Shown here: positions 1 through 9,223 of the stretch, in pieces
How the letters are laid out: every line of letters begins with the position of its first letter
How positions within the stretch are numbered: position 1 is the first letter of the stretch
Assembly (NCBI RefSeq): GCF_030733265.1
Contig: NZ_JASHJI010000006.1
Coordinates: forward strand, 62,001 to 126,000
DNA: 64,000 nt
Direction: 5' to 3'
DNA from: Roseibium sp. MMSF_3412
GTDB lineage: Bacteria > Pseudomonadota > Alphaproteobacteria > Rhizobiales > Stappiaceae
Position numbers and translations under genes: made by a program
The notes under the pieces: generated by a model
What the model was told of the DNA's origin: nothing
Databases searched by the model: none
What the model saw: only the letters and a program-made list of their open reading frames with translations

Positions 1-49
1 AAGAAACCAGCAAACTGCCTTGCATGCGGAGCAGCGGTCAGGAACGGAC

Positions 50-874
50 CTATGGCTTCAGAACCATGCCTTCGCTGGCAACAAGGGTGCCGGGGTATGC
101 AGCCTGGGCAGCAAGGCCTATTTCATCGAGTTCGTCATCGGAGCGGCGCGGATCGTGATGGAACAGCACCGGTGTCTTGACATTTCCCAGGCGAGCAAGC
201 TGCACCGCCTTTTGCCAGGTTGAATGTCCCCAGCCCTGGAAGCTATCGTACTCGTCATCGGTGAACATGGCATCGTAGATCATGATGTCCGCGCCCTGAA
301 CGAAACCGGGCAAAACTTCATCCACCGCCGGGTCTCCGTGCTCGTGGTCCGTAATGATGCAGATGGATTTTCCATGATAGTCGAACCGGTAACCGCAAGC
401 CCCGCCCGGGTGGTTTAGCCGCGTGGTACGTATGACAAGATCGTCATCGCGCGGGATGTCGTCACCTGCCGTGAAGGATTTGAACTCAACTGCCTTCAGG
501 GTCTTTGCAGCCACCGGGAAGATCGGCGGAGACATGATGCGGCTTACAATGTCGACAAGTTTCGTGCCGTCCTGGAAGTGTCCGGCCCAGGCCGTGACTT
601 CGAAATTCGGATCGTAAGCCGGTTTGAAGAACGGCAGTCCGCAAATGTGGTCAAGGTGCGTGTGGGTGAACAGAAGGTCGAACTTGCGGGCCTGCCCCCG
701 GCACAACTCCATTCCGAAATTGCGGGCACCGGAACCGCAATCGACAAGTATCAGCGCATCGCCTGCGCGGATTTCAAAACAGGAGGTTTCGCCCCCGTAT
801 CGCAGCGTGCTTGACCCCGGTGTCGGCGTGGACCCTCTGACGCCCCAGCAGCGGAGTAAAAATTCATCAGCCAC
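50..874 (-). CDS. MBL-fold metallo-hydrolase
   Basis: A 274-aa metallo-beta-lactamase-fold hydrolase, probably cytoplasmic since no signal peptide is visible. The N-terminus carries the GVRGSTPTPG and RYGGETSC motifs of the TaR3-like MBL branch. The metal site HTHLDH (HxHxDH) is intact, followed by downstream His and Asp residues (LNHPGG, ITDHEH, FHHDP). The start is a GTG with a GGGAG ribosome site that overlaps the stop of the upstream gene, so it is translationally linked to the cyclic-nucleotide-binding gene 10 bp away. Relatives of this branch are sometimes found with cNMP-binding domains, which suggests a nucleotide or phosphodiester substrate. That is inference; the reaction is unknown. 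It is the last gene of the exporter operon. Confidence 0.8.
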   Translation of the reverse strand: MADEFLLRCWGVRGSTPTPGSSTLRYGGETSCFEIRAGDALILVDCGSGARNFGMELCRGQARKFDLLFTHTHLDHICGLPFFKPAYDPNFEVTAWAGHFQDGTKLVDIVSRIMSPPIFPVAAKTLKAVEFKSFTAGDDIPRDDDLVIRTTRLNHPGGACGYRFDYHGKSICIITDHEHGDPAVDEVLPGFVQGADIMIYDAMFTDDEYDSFQGWGHSTWQKAVQLARLGNVKTPVLFHHDPRRSDDELDEIGLAAQAAYPGTLVASEGMVLKP

Positions 875-884
875 GTTTCACTCC

Positions 885-1343
885 CTAACCACCGGAAGCC
901 CCCCGGCGGGCATCTGCAAGATCGCGGGTCGTCCGCTCGAGCCGCAATGCCAATGTTCGCATGACTTCCAGTGAAATATCCGGAAATTCTTTCAATAGTT
1001 TCAAGAAATCATCCTTGGAAACGGTCAGGACATCCATATTGTCGGCGGCGACCAGTGTTGCCGTACGCGGAACATCGCACAGGATTGCGATTTCCCCGAC
1101 GATCGAATTCTCTGCGACCTGAGCGACTTTCTTTTCGCCTTCCGGCGTATCGACCAGCACGTCGGCGGCACCGGAAAGGATAATAAAGGCACTGTCTCCT
1201 TCCTCCCCCTGAGAACAGAGCCGCTCGCCAGATGTGTATTCCGTACGTTCGCTTATGAAGGCAAGAAGACGCAACTTGGTTTCATCTATGCCATGAAACA
1301 AGGGCACCTTTCGAAGGGCTTCAACTTCTGTTTCTAGCGTCAT
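885..1343 (-). CDS. Cyclic nucleotide-binding domain protein without output domain
   Basis: A 152-aa single-domain protein of the CAP/cNMP-binding fold. The phosphate-binding cassette is well kept: GEIAILCDVPRTATL contains the Glu and the PR-T-A-T segment that contact the cyclic phosphate in the CRP/PKA family. No DNA-binding helix-turn-helix follows, so it is not a CRP-type transcription factor. It more likely senses cAMP or cGMP and acts on a protein partner. It sits between the ABC exporter gene and the MBL hydrolase gene, all on the minus strand. The ATG has a GGGAG ribosome site six bases upstream. A role in gating the exporter or the hydrolase is inference from the operon. Confidence 0.85.
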   Translation of the reverse strand: MTLETEVEALRKVPLFHGIDETKLRLLAFISERTEYTSGERLCSQGEEGDSAFIILSGAADVLVDTPEGEKKVAQVAENSIVGEIAILCDVPRTATLVAADNMDVLTVSKDDFLKLLKEFPDISLEVMRTLALRLERTTRDLADARRGASGG

Positions 1344-1442
1344 CGCTTGCTCCCGCCGTCATTGTTGTTCCCGCGTATTTTTTTCTTGGCATGCAATTGG
1401 ATGCTGCAGGTTCCATGCCTTCCCACATAAAATGGCATTTTT

Positions 1443-4025
1443 CTACCCTTTATCCGCAATCCGCCCCTGATCCAGCACGACGCGATGGTCGAATTCGGCC
1501 GCAATTTCCCCGTTTGAGGTCCCGTAAAGGAACGTTTTTCCGGACAGGAACTCACGCAAAGCATCGCGCAGCGTCTTGTCTTCTTCGGTCAATCCCGTTG
1601 CAATATCATCCAAAATTGTAATCTTTGCGTTCTTCAGAAGACCGCGCACCAACGCAATCCGGCGGCGCTGGTTTGCCGAAAGACGCGAGCCGGAAACACC
1701 GACATGATACCCGAACCCGGCATAGATGATCGGGTGCCGCAGTCCCGTTTCCTCTACAATGGTCCGTATCACGTCATCAATGCGGCGACGTGCATCGCGC
1801 CGGTCGACGCGCGCCCGTCCGAACAGAAGATTGTCTTCGATGGTCAGAGGCGGCAGATAGACATCCGGATCAAAGGCGACAAAACTGTCGCTGTCCTTGA
1901 CCACGCCATCGAGAAACTGTTTGCGGGCTGCTATGATTTCGTCGCGAAGCGCGTCCGTCATGACACCGAGACGGTGCCGGGCCGGAACGAGCTTGAAGGC
2001 GAGCCCCATCAGTTTCATCCGGTCGGCGTCGGTCAATCCCGGCCGCTGCTGCTCCGACTTCGCAATGCGGACTATTCTCTCGAATTCGGGAAGGTCGTCC
2101 TGGTTGATGAAGGAATAAGACCCCAGCAAGCCGCTGTCGCCCGATACGTTTGCGAACAGTTCGAGCATCGTCTCGGCGATCTTGAGGCCGATGTCCTGAA
2201 GCTTCTTGTCGAAACCCGTTTCCGAGAGGAATTTCTTGACCTCTTCCAGTTCCGGCACCTGATCCATCGTTATCTCAGGGTCGGACGGCACCGCGAAGAA
2301 AAGGTTTTCCGCCAGGCTTGCGCTCGCGTTGAAGCTGTCCGCATGCCAAAGCTCGACCAGTCCGGCGAGTTTCGGCTCGTTGGCGATCCTGCCGGCCAGG
2401 CTCTTTCGCACGTTGAGAATCTTCTCGGCGAACGCATCGTTCATGGACGGATCCAGCCTCGATTGAAGTCCGAGACGGTAGATGTCGTTATCGAGCCTGA
2501 CCGTCTCAAGCAGGGCGAGCGCCTTTTCGTCGAGTTCGTCGTCGTTGCTGACGCCCGCCGCGTCAAAGTCGTTCCATTCCGCCGCCAGGTCGTAGACCGG
2601 GTTCTTGGTCTGGTTGGCCTCGTTCACCCGGCGCTTGTACTTTTTCTTTTCCTCACTGTCCCGCTCCGGCGGTACAAGCGGCCTGTGCCGCAGGCCGTAG
2701 TAGAGATTGTCCCTGATCGTGCCGGTCCACACGTGAACAGCACCGCCGACATAGGCGATTTCCCGGCCCAGGGTGCTGTCGTTCAACTTGTCCAGGTCGT
2801 GATCGCCAATCAAAACCTTGCCCGAAGCGGCAGACACCAGGCCAGCCGCCAGCTGCAGCACCTCCGACCGGCCGGACCCGTCGGGCCCCACGATCGCGCA
2901 CTCGCTTTGCGCCGGCACCGTAAGCGAGATGTCCATGACTTCCTGACCGGCGGCGCCACCGGAGAAACTGACGCGCTCGAACTTCACATCACCATCGAGT
3001 TTGACATCATCATCAGCGGTCAGCCGTTCGGTGTCATAGATGTCGGGCGGGTCGAAATTCTCGACCACGGTCTGATACTTGACGCTGACGTCGGCAGTCA
3101 TCTGGTAGAAGGACAGAAGCAGCTTCCACGGTCCGGCCAGATCCTTGTAAGCCGCGATGACAGCCAGCAACGCACCAATGCTGAGGTTCCCCTGAATGAC
3201 CAGGTAGCCGCCGATCAGGTAGAAAAAGAACGGCGTCAGCTGGTTCATGAAATTGTTCAGGAACTTGATGAGGAACTTCCGATTGAAGATCTCGTAGCGG
3301 ATCTTGAAGTTCTCGTAGAGACGGTCGGAGATATCCGCCGAATGCCAGGCTGCTGCGTCGTTGGCGTGAATTTCCGCAACGCCCGTTATGCTTTCCCCCA
3401 CCTTGTCGGCGATGACGCGCACGTTCTTGACCCGCTTGCGCGACAGAAGGATGACCTTCTTCTGCAGCATCGGAATGACGTAGCCCTGGATCGGATAGGA
3501 ACTGACCGCGGCGAGGCCAAGCAGCGGGTCCTGCATGAAAATGAAGCCGAGCTGCACGATCAGCATGCCGCCCTGATAGGCGGGAAGTGCGAATGCTTCA
3601 CCGATATATCCGCCGACATCCTCCACTTCGGAGGTGATCATCGGGATGATCTCACCCGAACTGACTTTCCGGAAATGCGGGAGACGAAATCTCAGGACGC
3701 GTTGAAACAGCTCAAAGCGAAGCCTGCGCAACATGCGCTCGCCAAGCCGCCCCTTGTAGACGTTGAGGTAGAACTTGAGCCCGTTGGAAACGACGACGAG
3801 CCCCAGAAAGGTCAAACAGAGAAGGACGAGGTAAGGGATCTGATCAAAGTCGAAGCCAAACACGTCTCGCGGGAAATTGTCGCCCTGAACGGCATCGTTG
3901 ACGATCAGCTTAGGTAATTCTAGCAGGAAGTAGACCACCGGATACGTAAGTACGGTGACCATGAGGATAAATATCTGCTGGCGAGCACTATACTTCCAAA
4001 TGAATCCAAATAGGCTTTTTTCCAT
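1443..4025 (-). CDS. ABC exporter-type transmembrane protein with degenerate ATPase domain
   Basis: An 860-aa half-transporter with an exporter-type six-helix membrane domain (about residues 15-325) and a nucleotide-binding domain (about 345-860). The ATPase motifs are all altered. Walker A reads GPDGSGRS (Arg for the Lys, about 380-387), the Q-loop Gln is Gly, the signature is LSANQ instead of LSGGQ (about 782-786), the catalytic Glu after Walker B is Asp (LDD), and the H-loop His is replaced by Ser-Asn. About 320 extra, partly charged residues separate the Q-loop region from the signature. The ATG at 4025 is preferred over a TTG nine codons earlier because GGACGAG precedes it. The gene is divergent from a glycosyltransferase operon, so lipid-linked glycan flipping is a plausible but unproven role. 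Confidence 0.75.
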   Translation of the reverse strand: MEKSLFGFIWKYSARQQIFILMVTVLTYPVVYFLLELPKLIVNDAVQGDNFPRDVFGFDFDQIPYLVLLCLTFLGLVVVSNGLKFYLNVYKGRLGERMLRRLRFELFQRVLRFRLPHFRKVSSGEIIPMITSEVEDVGGYIGEAFALPAYQGGMLIVQLGFIFMQDPLLGLAAVSSYPIQGYVIPMLQKKVILLSRKRVKNVRVIADKVGESITGVAEIHANDAAAWHSADISDRLYENFKIRYEIFNRKFLIKFLNNFMNQLTPFFFYLIGGYLVIQGNLSIGALLAVIAAYKDLAGPWKLLLSFYQMTADVSVKYQTVVENFDPPDIYDTERLTADDDVKLDGDVKFERVSFSGGAAGQEVMDISLTVPAQSECAIVGPDGSGRSEVLQLAAGLVSAASGKVLIGDHDLDKLNDSTLGREIAYVGGAVHVWTGTIRDNLYYGLRHRPLVPPERDSEEKKKYKRRVNEANQTKNPVYDLAAEWNDFDAAGVSNDDELDEKALALLETVRLDNDIYRLGLQSRLDPSMNDAFAEKILNVRKSLAGRIANEPKLAGLVELWHADSFNASASLAENLFFAVPSDPEITMDQVPELEEVKKFLSETGFDKKLQDIGLKIAETMLELFANVSGDSGLLGSYSFINQDDLPEFERIVRIAKSEQQRPGLTDADRMKLMGLAFKLVPARHRLGVMTDALRDEIIAARKQFLDGVVKDSDSFVAFDPDVYLPPLTIEDNLLFGRARVDRRDARRRIDDVIRTIVEETGLRHPIIYAGFGYHVGVSGSRLSANQRRRIALVRGLLKNAKITILDDIATGLTEEDKTLRDALREFLSGKTFLYGTSNGEIAAEFDHRVVLDQGRIADKG

Positions 4026-4160
4026 TCGCTCGTCCAAACACTTATGGATCAATTATGTTCATTGTGATCATATTGGTATATTAGCGACCCAAAATCGATG
4101 CGCCAGCCAGGATTAGCATTTGCCACAAGCAGTTTAAATCCGTCCAATGCTGAAAACCTC

Positions 4161-4174
4161 ATGTTCGTGAACAT
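4161..4174. promoter_or_regulatory. Palindrome in divergent promoter region
   Basis: ATGTTC-GT-GAACAT, two perfect 6-bp arms separated by two bases. It lies in the 218-bp divergent region between the ABC exporter gene and the first glycosyltransferase gene, 70 bp before the chosen glycosyltransferase start. The exporter side (4030-4085) is AT-rich and could hold its promoter. A regulator-binding role is inference; no family is assigned. Confidence 0.3.
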
Positions 4175-4243
4175 CCGGACGTGACAACACTTGATGATAT
4201 GAGACATAAGCTCCCAGGGGCAGCATTACAAATCAGGGGCAGT

Positions 4244-5461
4244 ATGAGTTCCAAGACGCCGAAAATTCTGATCTACAGCCACGACTCGTTCGGGTTGGGT
4301 CACCTGAGACGATGCCGTGCGATTGCGCATTCCCTCGTCGGAGATTTCGACACCTTGTCCGTCCTGATCCTTTCCGGGTCCCCGATCATCGGCAGTTTCG
4401 AGTTCCGTTCACGCGTTGATTTCGTCCGGATTCCAGGCGTCATCAAGTTGCGGAACGGTGAATACACCCCGCTTTCGCTTCACATCAACATCGATCAGAC
4501 GCTCGCGATCCGATCCTCGATCATCGAACACACCGCGAAGGTCTTCGAACCGGATATCTTCATTGTCGACAAGGAACCGCTCGGTCTGCGCGGCGAGGTC
4601 CTCGGCACGCTTGAAGCCCTGAAAAACACGGACACCCGGCTGGTTCTCGGATTGAGAGACGTGATGGACGACACCCAGGTCCTGAAGGAAGAATGGGATC
4701 GCAAGAACGTCTATCCCGCGCTCCGGGATCTTTATGACGAAATATGGGTCTATGGCCCGGAAGATATCTGCGATCCGCTTGAAGGCATCGACGTTCCTGA
4801 CAGCGTCACCGAAAAACTGAGATACACAGGTTACCTCAGACGCGAGCTGTCGACCCCTTCGCTCGAGCAACCACTCGCCGCCCCTTTCGGCGAGGAACCT
4901 TATGTGCTGGTCACACCCGGTGGCGGCGGCGACGGTGTCGAAATGGTCGACTGGGTCATGCGCGCCTACGAAACGCGCCAGCGCCCGCTGTTTCCGGCCC
5001 TGATCGTGCTGGGCCCGTTCATGCCTGCCGCAGCCGCCGCCCAGTTCAGCGAACGCGCGGAACACCTGCGAGATGTCGAAATCATCCGCTTCACGCCGCA
5101 GATCGAACCCTATCTTGCCAATGCGACGGCCATTGTCGGCATGGGGGGATACAACACTTTCTGCGAGATCCTGTCGTTCGACAAGCCGACCCTCATGGTC
5201 CCCCGCGTTCTGCCGAGACGGGAACAGGCGATCAGGGCGGAACGGGCGGAACAAAGCGGTTTGCTCAAGGTACTCCCGATCGACCGGTATCCGGACTCCG
5301 ACCTCATGGCGAAAGCGCTTTCCGACCTCCCCTCGCTCAAGCCGCCCTCGTCCGCCAATGTGGACCGGCTTCTGGACGGGCTGGATGTCATCTCCTCGCG
5401 TGTCGGCGAAATCTTCGACTTGAACCGCGCTGCGGACGCCCGGAAACTGGTCAACTTCTAG
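4244..5461 (+). CDS. MurG-like (GT28-type) glycosyltransferase
   Basis: A 405-aa GT-B glycosyltransferase. The N-terminal lobe opens with KILIYSHDSFGLGHLRR, the glycine-rich GxGH acceptor loop of MurG-like enzymes. The C-terminal lobe has a PGGGGDG turn and the nucleotide-sugar motif MGGYNTFCEIL. There is no signal peptide, so it should act on the cytoplasmic face of the membrane. In-frame starts exist at 4181 (GTG) and 4199; the ATG at 4244 is chosen because AGGGG precedes it by four bases and the conserved fold begins directly after it. It is the first gene of a plus-strand operon of four glycosyltransferases and a deacetylase. Donor and acceptor cannot be told from sequence. Confidence 0.8.
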   Translation: MSSKTPKILIYSHDSFGLGHLRRCRAIAHSLVGDFDTLSVLILSGSPIIGSFEFRSRVDFVRIPGVIKLRNGEYTPLSLHINIDQTLAIRSSIIEHTAKVFEPDIFIVDKEPLGLRGEVLGTLEALKNTDTRLVLGLRDVMDDTQVLKEEWDRKNVYPALRDLYDEIWVYGPEDICDPLEGIDVPDSVTEKLRYTGYLRRELSTPSLEQPLAAPFGEEPYVLVTPGGGGDGVEMVDWVMRAYETRQRPLFPALIVLGPFMPAAAAAQFSERAEHLRDVEIIRFTPQIEPYLANATAIVGMGGYNTFCEILSFDKPTLMVPRVLPRREQAIRAERAEQSGLLKVLPIDRYPDSDLMAKALSDLPSLKPPSSANVDRLLDGLDVISSRVGEIFDLNRAADARKLVNF

Positions 5462-5500
5462 AGTCGGCCCCGCTCCCAAAACATCTGGAAACTACCGCAC

Positions 5501-6721
5501 ATGTCCCGAATTGCCGTCGTGGTCAAAGGCTATCCGCGTCTTTCAGAAACCTTCATCGCCCAGGAGATGCTCGGTCTGGAAAAGCGTGGAATCGAGCTCC
5601 TGATTGTCGCGCTCCGGAAACCCTACGATCCCTATATCCATGAGCTGCACCGGCAGATCTCGGCGGAAATCCTTTATCTGCCGGAATATGTCAAAGACGA
5701 TCCTGCAAGGGTTGCACGGGCCAAGAGCTGGGCCCGCAGGCAGCCCACATATGCAGACGCCAGGAAGCTCTTCGAGATCGACTTCAGCAACCAGCCGAAT
5801 GCCGACCGCCGCCGGCGATGGGCGCAGGGATGCGTTTTCGCGCATGAACTGCCGCAGGATATCAACTGGATCTACACGCATTATCTCCACACACCCTGCT
5901 CGGCCGCGCGTTATGCCGCTCATCTGTCCGGCCGCAAATGGTCCTTTTCAGCCCACGCCAAGGACATCTGGACGAGCCCGGAATGGGACCTGAAAACAAA
6001 GATCAACGATGCGGATTGGGGCGTCACCTGTACGCGCGTGAACGCGGAGTATCTGGGCGGGCTCGCAAAGAAACCCGGCAAGGTCGAGTTGCTTTATCAC
6101 GGTCTTGATTTTTCAGGATTTCCCGAACCGGCAGCGACCGATCCGATGCGCGCGGGCGACGCGGATCCGGTGCGGCTTGTCTCGGTCGGGCGCGCGGTTG
6201 AGAAGAAAGGCTATGACGATCTGCTTCAGGCCCTCGCCAACCTGCCGCAAGACCTGAACTGGCAGTTCACGCATATCGGCGGCGGAGACCTCTCCGAAGC
6301 CCTGAAGACGATGGCCCGGTCACTGGGGCTGGCAGACAGGATCACCTGGCGCGGAGCACAACCGCGCGAAGAGGTGATCGCCGCCTGCAGGCAATCCGAT
6401 CTTTTCATCCTGCCATCCAAGCTTGCAAAGAGCGGTGACCGGGACGGACTGCCGAACGTCCTGATGGAAGCCCAATCGATGGGACTGTGTTGCCTTTCGA
6501 CACGGGTCTCGGCGATCCCGGAACTGATCCTTGAGGACGAAACAGGTGTACTGGTTGATCCCGGCGCTCCGGAGCAACTCGCCAAGGCACTGGAAACGCT
6601 CGCAAAGAACCCGCGCTTGCGCCGGGATCTCGGCCTTGCAGCTGCAAAGCGCGTGCGGACACATTTTTCAACAGATCCCGGCCTTGACCGGCTGGCTGCG
6701 AAATTTCGTAAAGTGGTGTGA
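5501..6721 (+). CDS. GT4-family glycosyltransferase
   Basis: A 406-aa GT-B enzyme of the GT4 type. It begins with AVVVKGYPRLSETFIAQEM, the N-terminus shared with many exopolysaccharide glycosyltransferases such as WcaL-like enzymes. The C-terminal lobe carries VSVGRAVEKKGYDDLL and the donor-site segment GLPNVLMEAQSMGL with the EX7E-type acidic pair. It lies 39 bp after the first glycosyltransferase and 23 bp before the third, consistent with one transcript. It probably adds one sugar, with retention of configuration as for this family, to a growing surface glycan. The substrate is unknown. Confidence 0.85.
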   Translation: MSRIAVVVKGYPRLSETFIAQEMLGLEKRGIELLIVALRKPYDPYIHELHRQISAEILYLPEYVKDDPARVARAKSWARRQPTYADARKLFEIDFSNQPNADRRRRWAQGCVFAHELPQDINWIYTHYLHTPCSAARYAAHLSGRKWSFSAHAKDIWTSPEWDLKTKINDADWGVTCTRVNAEYLGGLAKKPGKVELLYHGLDFSGFPEPAATDPMRAGDADPVRLVSVGRAVEKKGYDDLLQALANLPQDLNWQFTHIGGGDLSEALKTMARSLGLADRITWRGAQPREEVIAACRQSDLFILPSKLAKSGDRDGLPNVLMEAQSMGLCCLSTRVSAIPELILEDETGVLVDPGAPEQLAKALETLAKNPRLRRDLGLAAAKRVRTHFSTDPGLDRLAAKFRKVV

Positions 6722-6744
6722 CGAAAACAGCCGGGTAAACCTGA

Positions 6745-7866
6745 ATGAAAATCGCCTTCACAGCACCGATGAAGCCGTTGGACCACCCGGTGCCTTCCGG
6801 TGACAGAACGATGGGGCGGCTTATCGTCAAGGCACTGGAAAGCAATGGCCACGATGTTCGGATTGCAAGCACCTTCCGCTCCTGGCGCAAGGAGGCTGTG
6901 GAGGCGGTTCAAAGGGACGCCCGGCGCGAAGCGCTCGCGGAAGCAGACCGTATCGCGCTTGATTGGGAAACCAGTGGTTACAGACCGGATCTATTCCTGA
7001 CCTATCACCTCTATCACAAGGCCCCCGACTGGATCGGTCCGGTCTTGAGCGACCGGTTCGGCCTGCCCTACACCGTTGTGGAAGCGAGCCGTGCACCCAA
7101 AAGGCAAACAGGCGACTGGGCATTCGGATTTGCAGCGGCCGACCATGCGCTGAAGCGGGCCGATGCCGTCGCTGCAATCCACAACGCCGACGTTGCCTGC
7201 CTGAGACCGGTCGTTGACCCTGAGCGGCTGCAGGTGCTGCTGCCCTTCCTCGATGCCGCCCCGTTTCAGGCAGTCGCGGACAGCGCCAGGTTACCTGCTT
7301 CGGTTCCATTGAAACTCATTGCGGTCGGCATGATGCGCGAGGGAGACAAACAACGGTCCTTTGAAGTGCTCGCCGAGGCACTGGAAAAGCTCCCCCGCCT
7401 GCCCTGGCAACTGACGCTCATCGGTGACGGTCCGGCAAGGGATCGTATCCTTGCTCTGTTTCCACCGGATAAGACAACCTGGCTCGGCGCTCTGCCTCCG
7501 ACCCGGCTGCCGGACCAGTATGCTGCGCATGACCTGCTGGTGTGGCCGGCCATTCGCGAAGCCTTCGGCCTTGCGCTTCTTGAAGCTCAGGCGAGCGGAA
7601 CCGGCGTGATCGCCGGCGACACGTTCGGTGTCCCCGACATTGTCCGAGACGGTGAAACCGGATTTCTGTCTCCAGAGGGGGACGCCGGAGCCTTTGCCGC
7701 GAACCTCAAGCGCGTGATCGAAGATCCGGGCCTGGCAGACCGCCTCGGACACGCTGCACAGGTTCATATTGCCGAGAACCACACATTGACTGCGGGAGCG
7801 GCCAGACTGGAAGAACTGATGCGGCGGGCCATCGAAAATCACCGGCAAAGGGCATTGAACTCATGA
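6745..7866 (+). CDS. GT4-family glycosyltransferase
   Basis: A 373-aa GT-B enzyme. The N-terminal loop PLDHPVPSGDRTMGR fits the acceptor lobe of GT4 enzymes, and the donor-binding part has LIGDGPARDRI and REAFGLALLEAQASG (EX7E-type). The 3' end overlaps the next glycosyltransferase gene by four bases (ATGA), a sign of translational coupling. The lobe sequences are clearly different from the preceding GT4 gene, so this is not a recent duplicate. It probably catalyses another transfer step in the same glycan pathway. Sugar specificity cannot be read from the sequence. Confidence 0.85.
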   Translation: MKIAFTAPMKPLDHPVPSGDRTMGRLIVKALESNGHDVRIASTFRSWRKEAVEAVQRDARREALAEADRIALDWETSGYRPDLFLTYHLYHKAPDWIGPVLSDRFGLPYTVVEASRAPKRQTGDWAFGFAAADHALKRADAVAAIHNADVACLRPVVDPERLQVLLPFLDAAPFQAVADSARLPASVPLKLIAVGMMREGDKQRSFEVLAEALEKLPRLPWQLTLIGDGPARDRILALFPPDKTTWLGALPPTRLPDQYAAHDLLVWPAIREAFGLALLEAQASGTGVIAGDTFGVPDIVRDGETGFLSPEGDAGAFAANLKRVIEDPGLADRLGHAAQVHIAENHTLTAGAARLEELMRRAIENHRQRALNS

Positions 7867-9038
7867 CGTTCAGGGCGTTCATCCACGTTCAGCACCTTCT
7901 CGGCACCGGGCATGTCGTGCGCGCTGCCGGCATCGGCAGGGCCCTGGCGGCCAGAGGTGTCGAGGTGACACTGGCCAGCGGCAACACGATTCCGCCAACG
8001 CTTGACACAGCGGCGCTCACTGTCATCGAACTGCCAGCCTGCAAAAGTCCGGATGCAGCATTCAAGCGCCTTGTCACGCTCGACGGCGAAGATATTGACG
8101 AAAAATGGAAATCCGGGCGCGTTAAAGCATCGATTCAAGCTTTTGACACAGATGCTTTCGACCTGCTGCTCACCGAAACCTATCCGTTCGGACGCCGCCA
8201 GCTCGACTTCGAACTGACCCCGCTTTTGAACCATGCGCGTGCGAAAGCCCGGCCGCCGCTGATCGCCACCTCAATCCGCGACATTCTCGTACGCAAGAAG
8301 GAACTCTGGAAAGAGCAGTGGATGGCGGATCAGGCGCTACGATACTATGACCGGGTCCTCATCCACTCTGATCCTGATTTCATCCGGCTCGGCGACAGCT
8401 TCCCCTTTGCCGACACGGTCGATCATCTGGTGCGCTATACCGGCTATGTCGGCGGCGAAAAGCGCCCTGACGCACATGGAACGGATGGCGAGGACGAGGT
8501 TATCATCTCCTGCGGCGGAGGCGCGGTTGCCGAAGGGCTGCTTTCAGCGGCCCTTGATGCCAAACCACTTTCGCGCCGGGCGCAAGACACCGCATGGCGT
8601 CTCCTGATCGGGCATGACGTCCCGGACGCTGCATTTGACGGCTACCGGAAACATGCGCCCGAGGGTGTCATCGTGGAACGGGCGCGGCGCGACTTTCCTG
8701 AACTCCTGAAACGGGCGCGCCTTTCCGTCAGCCAGGCAGGCTACAATACGGTACTGGATGTCCTGATCGCGGATGTTGCCGCGGTTTTCGTGCCCTTTGC
8801 CCAGGAAAACGAGACCGAACAGACCCAGCGGGCGGATGCCCTTGAACGCCATGGCCGTGCGGTCGTTCTGGAAGAACGCCAGCTGACGGCCGAACAACTC
8901 GCGGCAGCGATTGACGACGCGCTCGCCCTGCCGCATCGCCCGCACAAGGTGCTGTTGGGTGGCGCGGCACGAAGCGCGGACATCTTGGTGCAGGACATCA
9001 ATGCACGGCGCACCGGCCTTTTCGACAAACACCATTGA
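7863..9038 (+). CDS. MurG-like (GT28-type) glycosyltransferase
   Basis: A 391-aa GT-B enzyme related in architecture to the first gene of this operon. The acceptor loop is VQHLLGTGHVVRA (GxGH type), the C-terminal lobe contains ISCGGGAVAEG, and the nucleotide-sugar motif is SQAGYNTVLDVL. It overlaps the preceding gene by four bases. The PFAQENETEQTQRA segment near the C-terminus matches the Gln/Glu-rich donor-site loop of MurG-like enzymes. Two GT28-type and two GT4-type enzymes in one operon suggest a repeat unit or short oligosaccharide of at least four sugars, which is inference. Confidence 0.82.
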   Translation: MTFRAFIHVQHLLGTGHVVRAAGIGRALAARGVEVTLASGNTIPPTLDTAALTVIELPACKSPDAAFKRLVTLDGEDIDEKWKSGRVKASIQAFDTDAFDLLLTETYPFGRRQLDFELTPLLNHARAKARPPLIATSIRDILVRKKELWKEQWMADQALRYYDRVLIHSDPDFIRLGDSFPFADTVDHLVRYTGYVGGEKRPDAHGTDGEDEVIISCGGGAVAEGLLSAALDAKPLSRRAQDTAWRLLIGHDVPDAAFDGYRKHAPEGVIVERARRDFPELLKRARLSVSQAGYNTVLDVLIADVAAVFVPFAQENETEQTQRADALERHGRAVVLEERQLTAEQLAAAIDDALALPHRPHKVLLGGAARSADILVQDINARRTGLFDKHH

Positions 9039-9109
9039 TACCGGCAACTGCGGGCTGATGCGCCGGATCGGGGATCGCGAGACGTCCGTTGCCGTTGAAA
9101 GGTGCTGGT

Positions 9110-9223
9110 GTGATCACCGCTGCGGAGCTCGCGGAATGGAAGGACGATATTGACAGGCTGAGAAACAAGGACCAAGTGTTCGCCACGATCGGCTACTTTC
9201 TTTTCACCGCAACCGCACCCTGA
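9110..9223 (+). pseudogene. Short ORF resembling the C-terminus of a SAM methyltransferase
   Basis: A 37-codon reading frame (GTG start; a TTG lies five codons upstream) in the 192-bp gap between the last glycosyltransferase and the deacetylase. The translation contains AAELAEWKDDIDRLRNKD and ends in FATIGYFLFTATAP. This end recalls the last strand of class I methyltransferases, which often close with an aromatic-rich stretch ending in Lys-Pro or similar. It may be the 3' remnant of a deleted methyltransferase gene or a genuine small protein. I favour a remnant, with low confidence. Confidence 0.3.

Noticed and set aside
1704..3917. 737-aa open frame on the plus strand
   Set aside because: It lies antisense to the ABC exporter gene, has low-complexity Arg/Val/Asp-rich composition and no recognisable motif; such long shadow frames are usual in G+C-rich DNA.
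4026..4052. TTG start of the ABC exporter nine codons upstream
   Set aside because: No ribosome site before the TTG; the ATG at 4025 has GGACGAG upstream and fits the start of the membrane domain.
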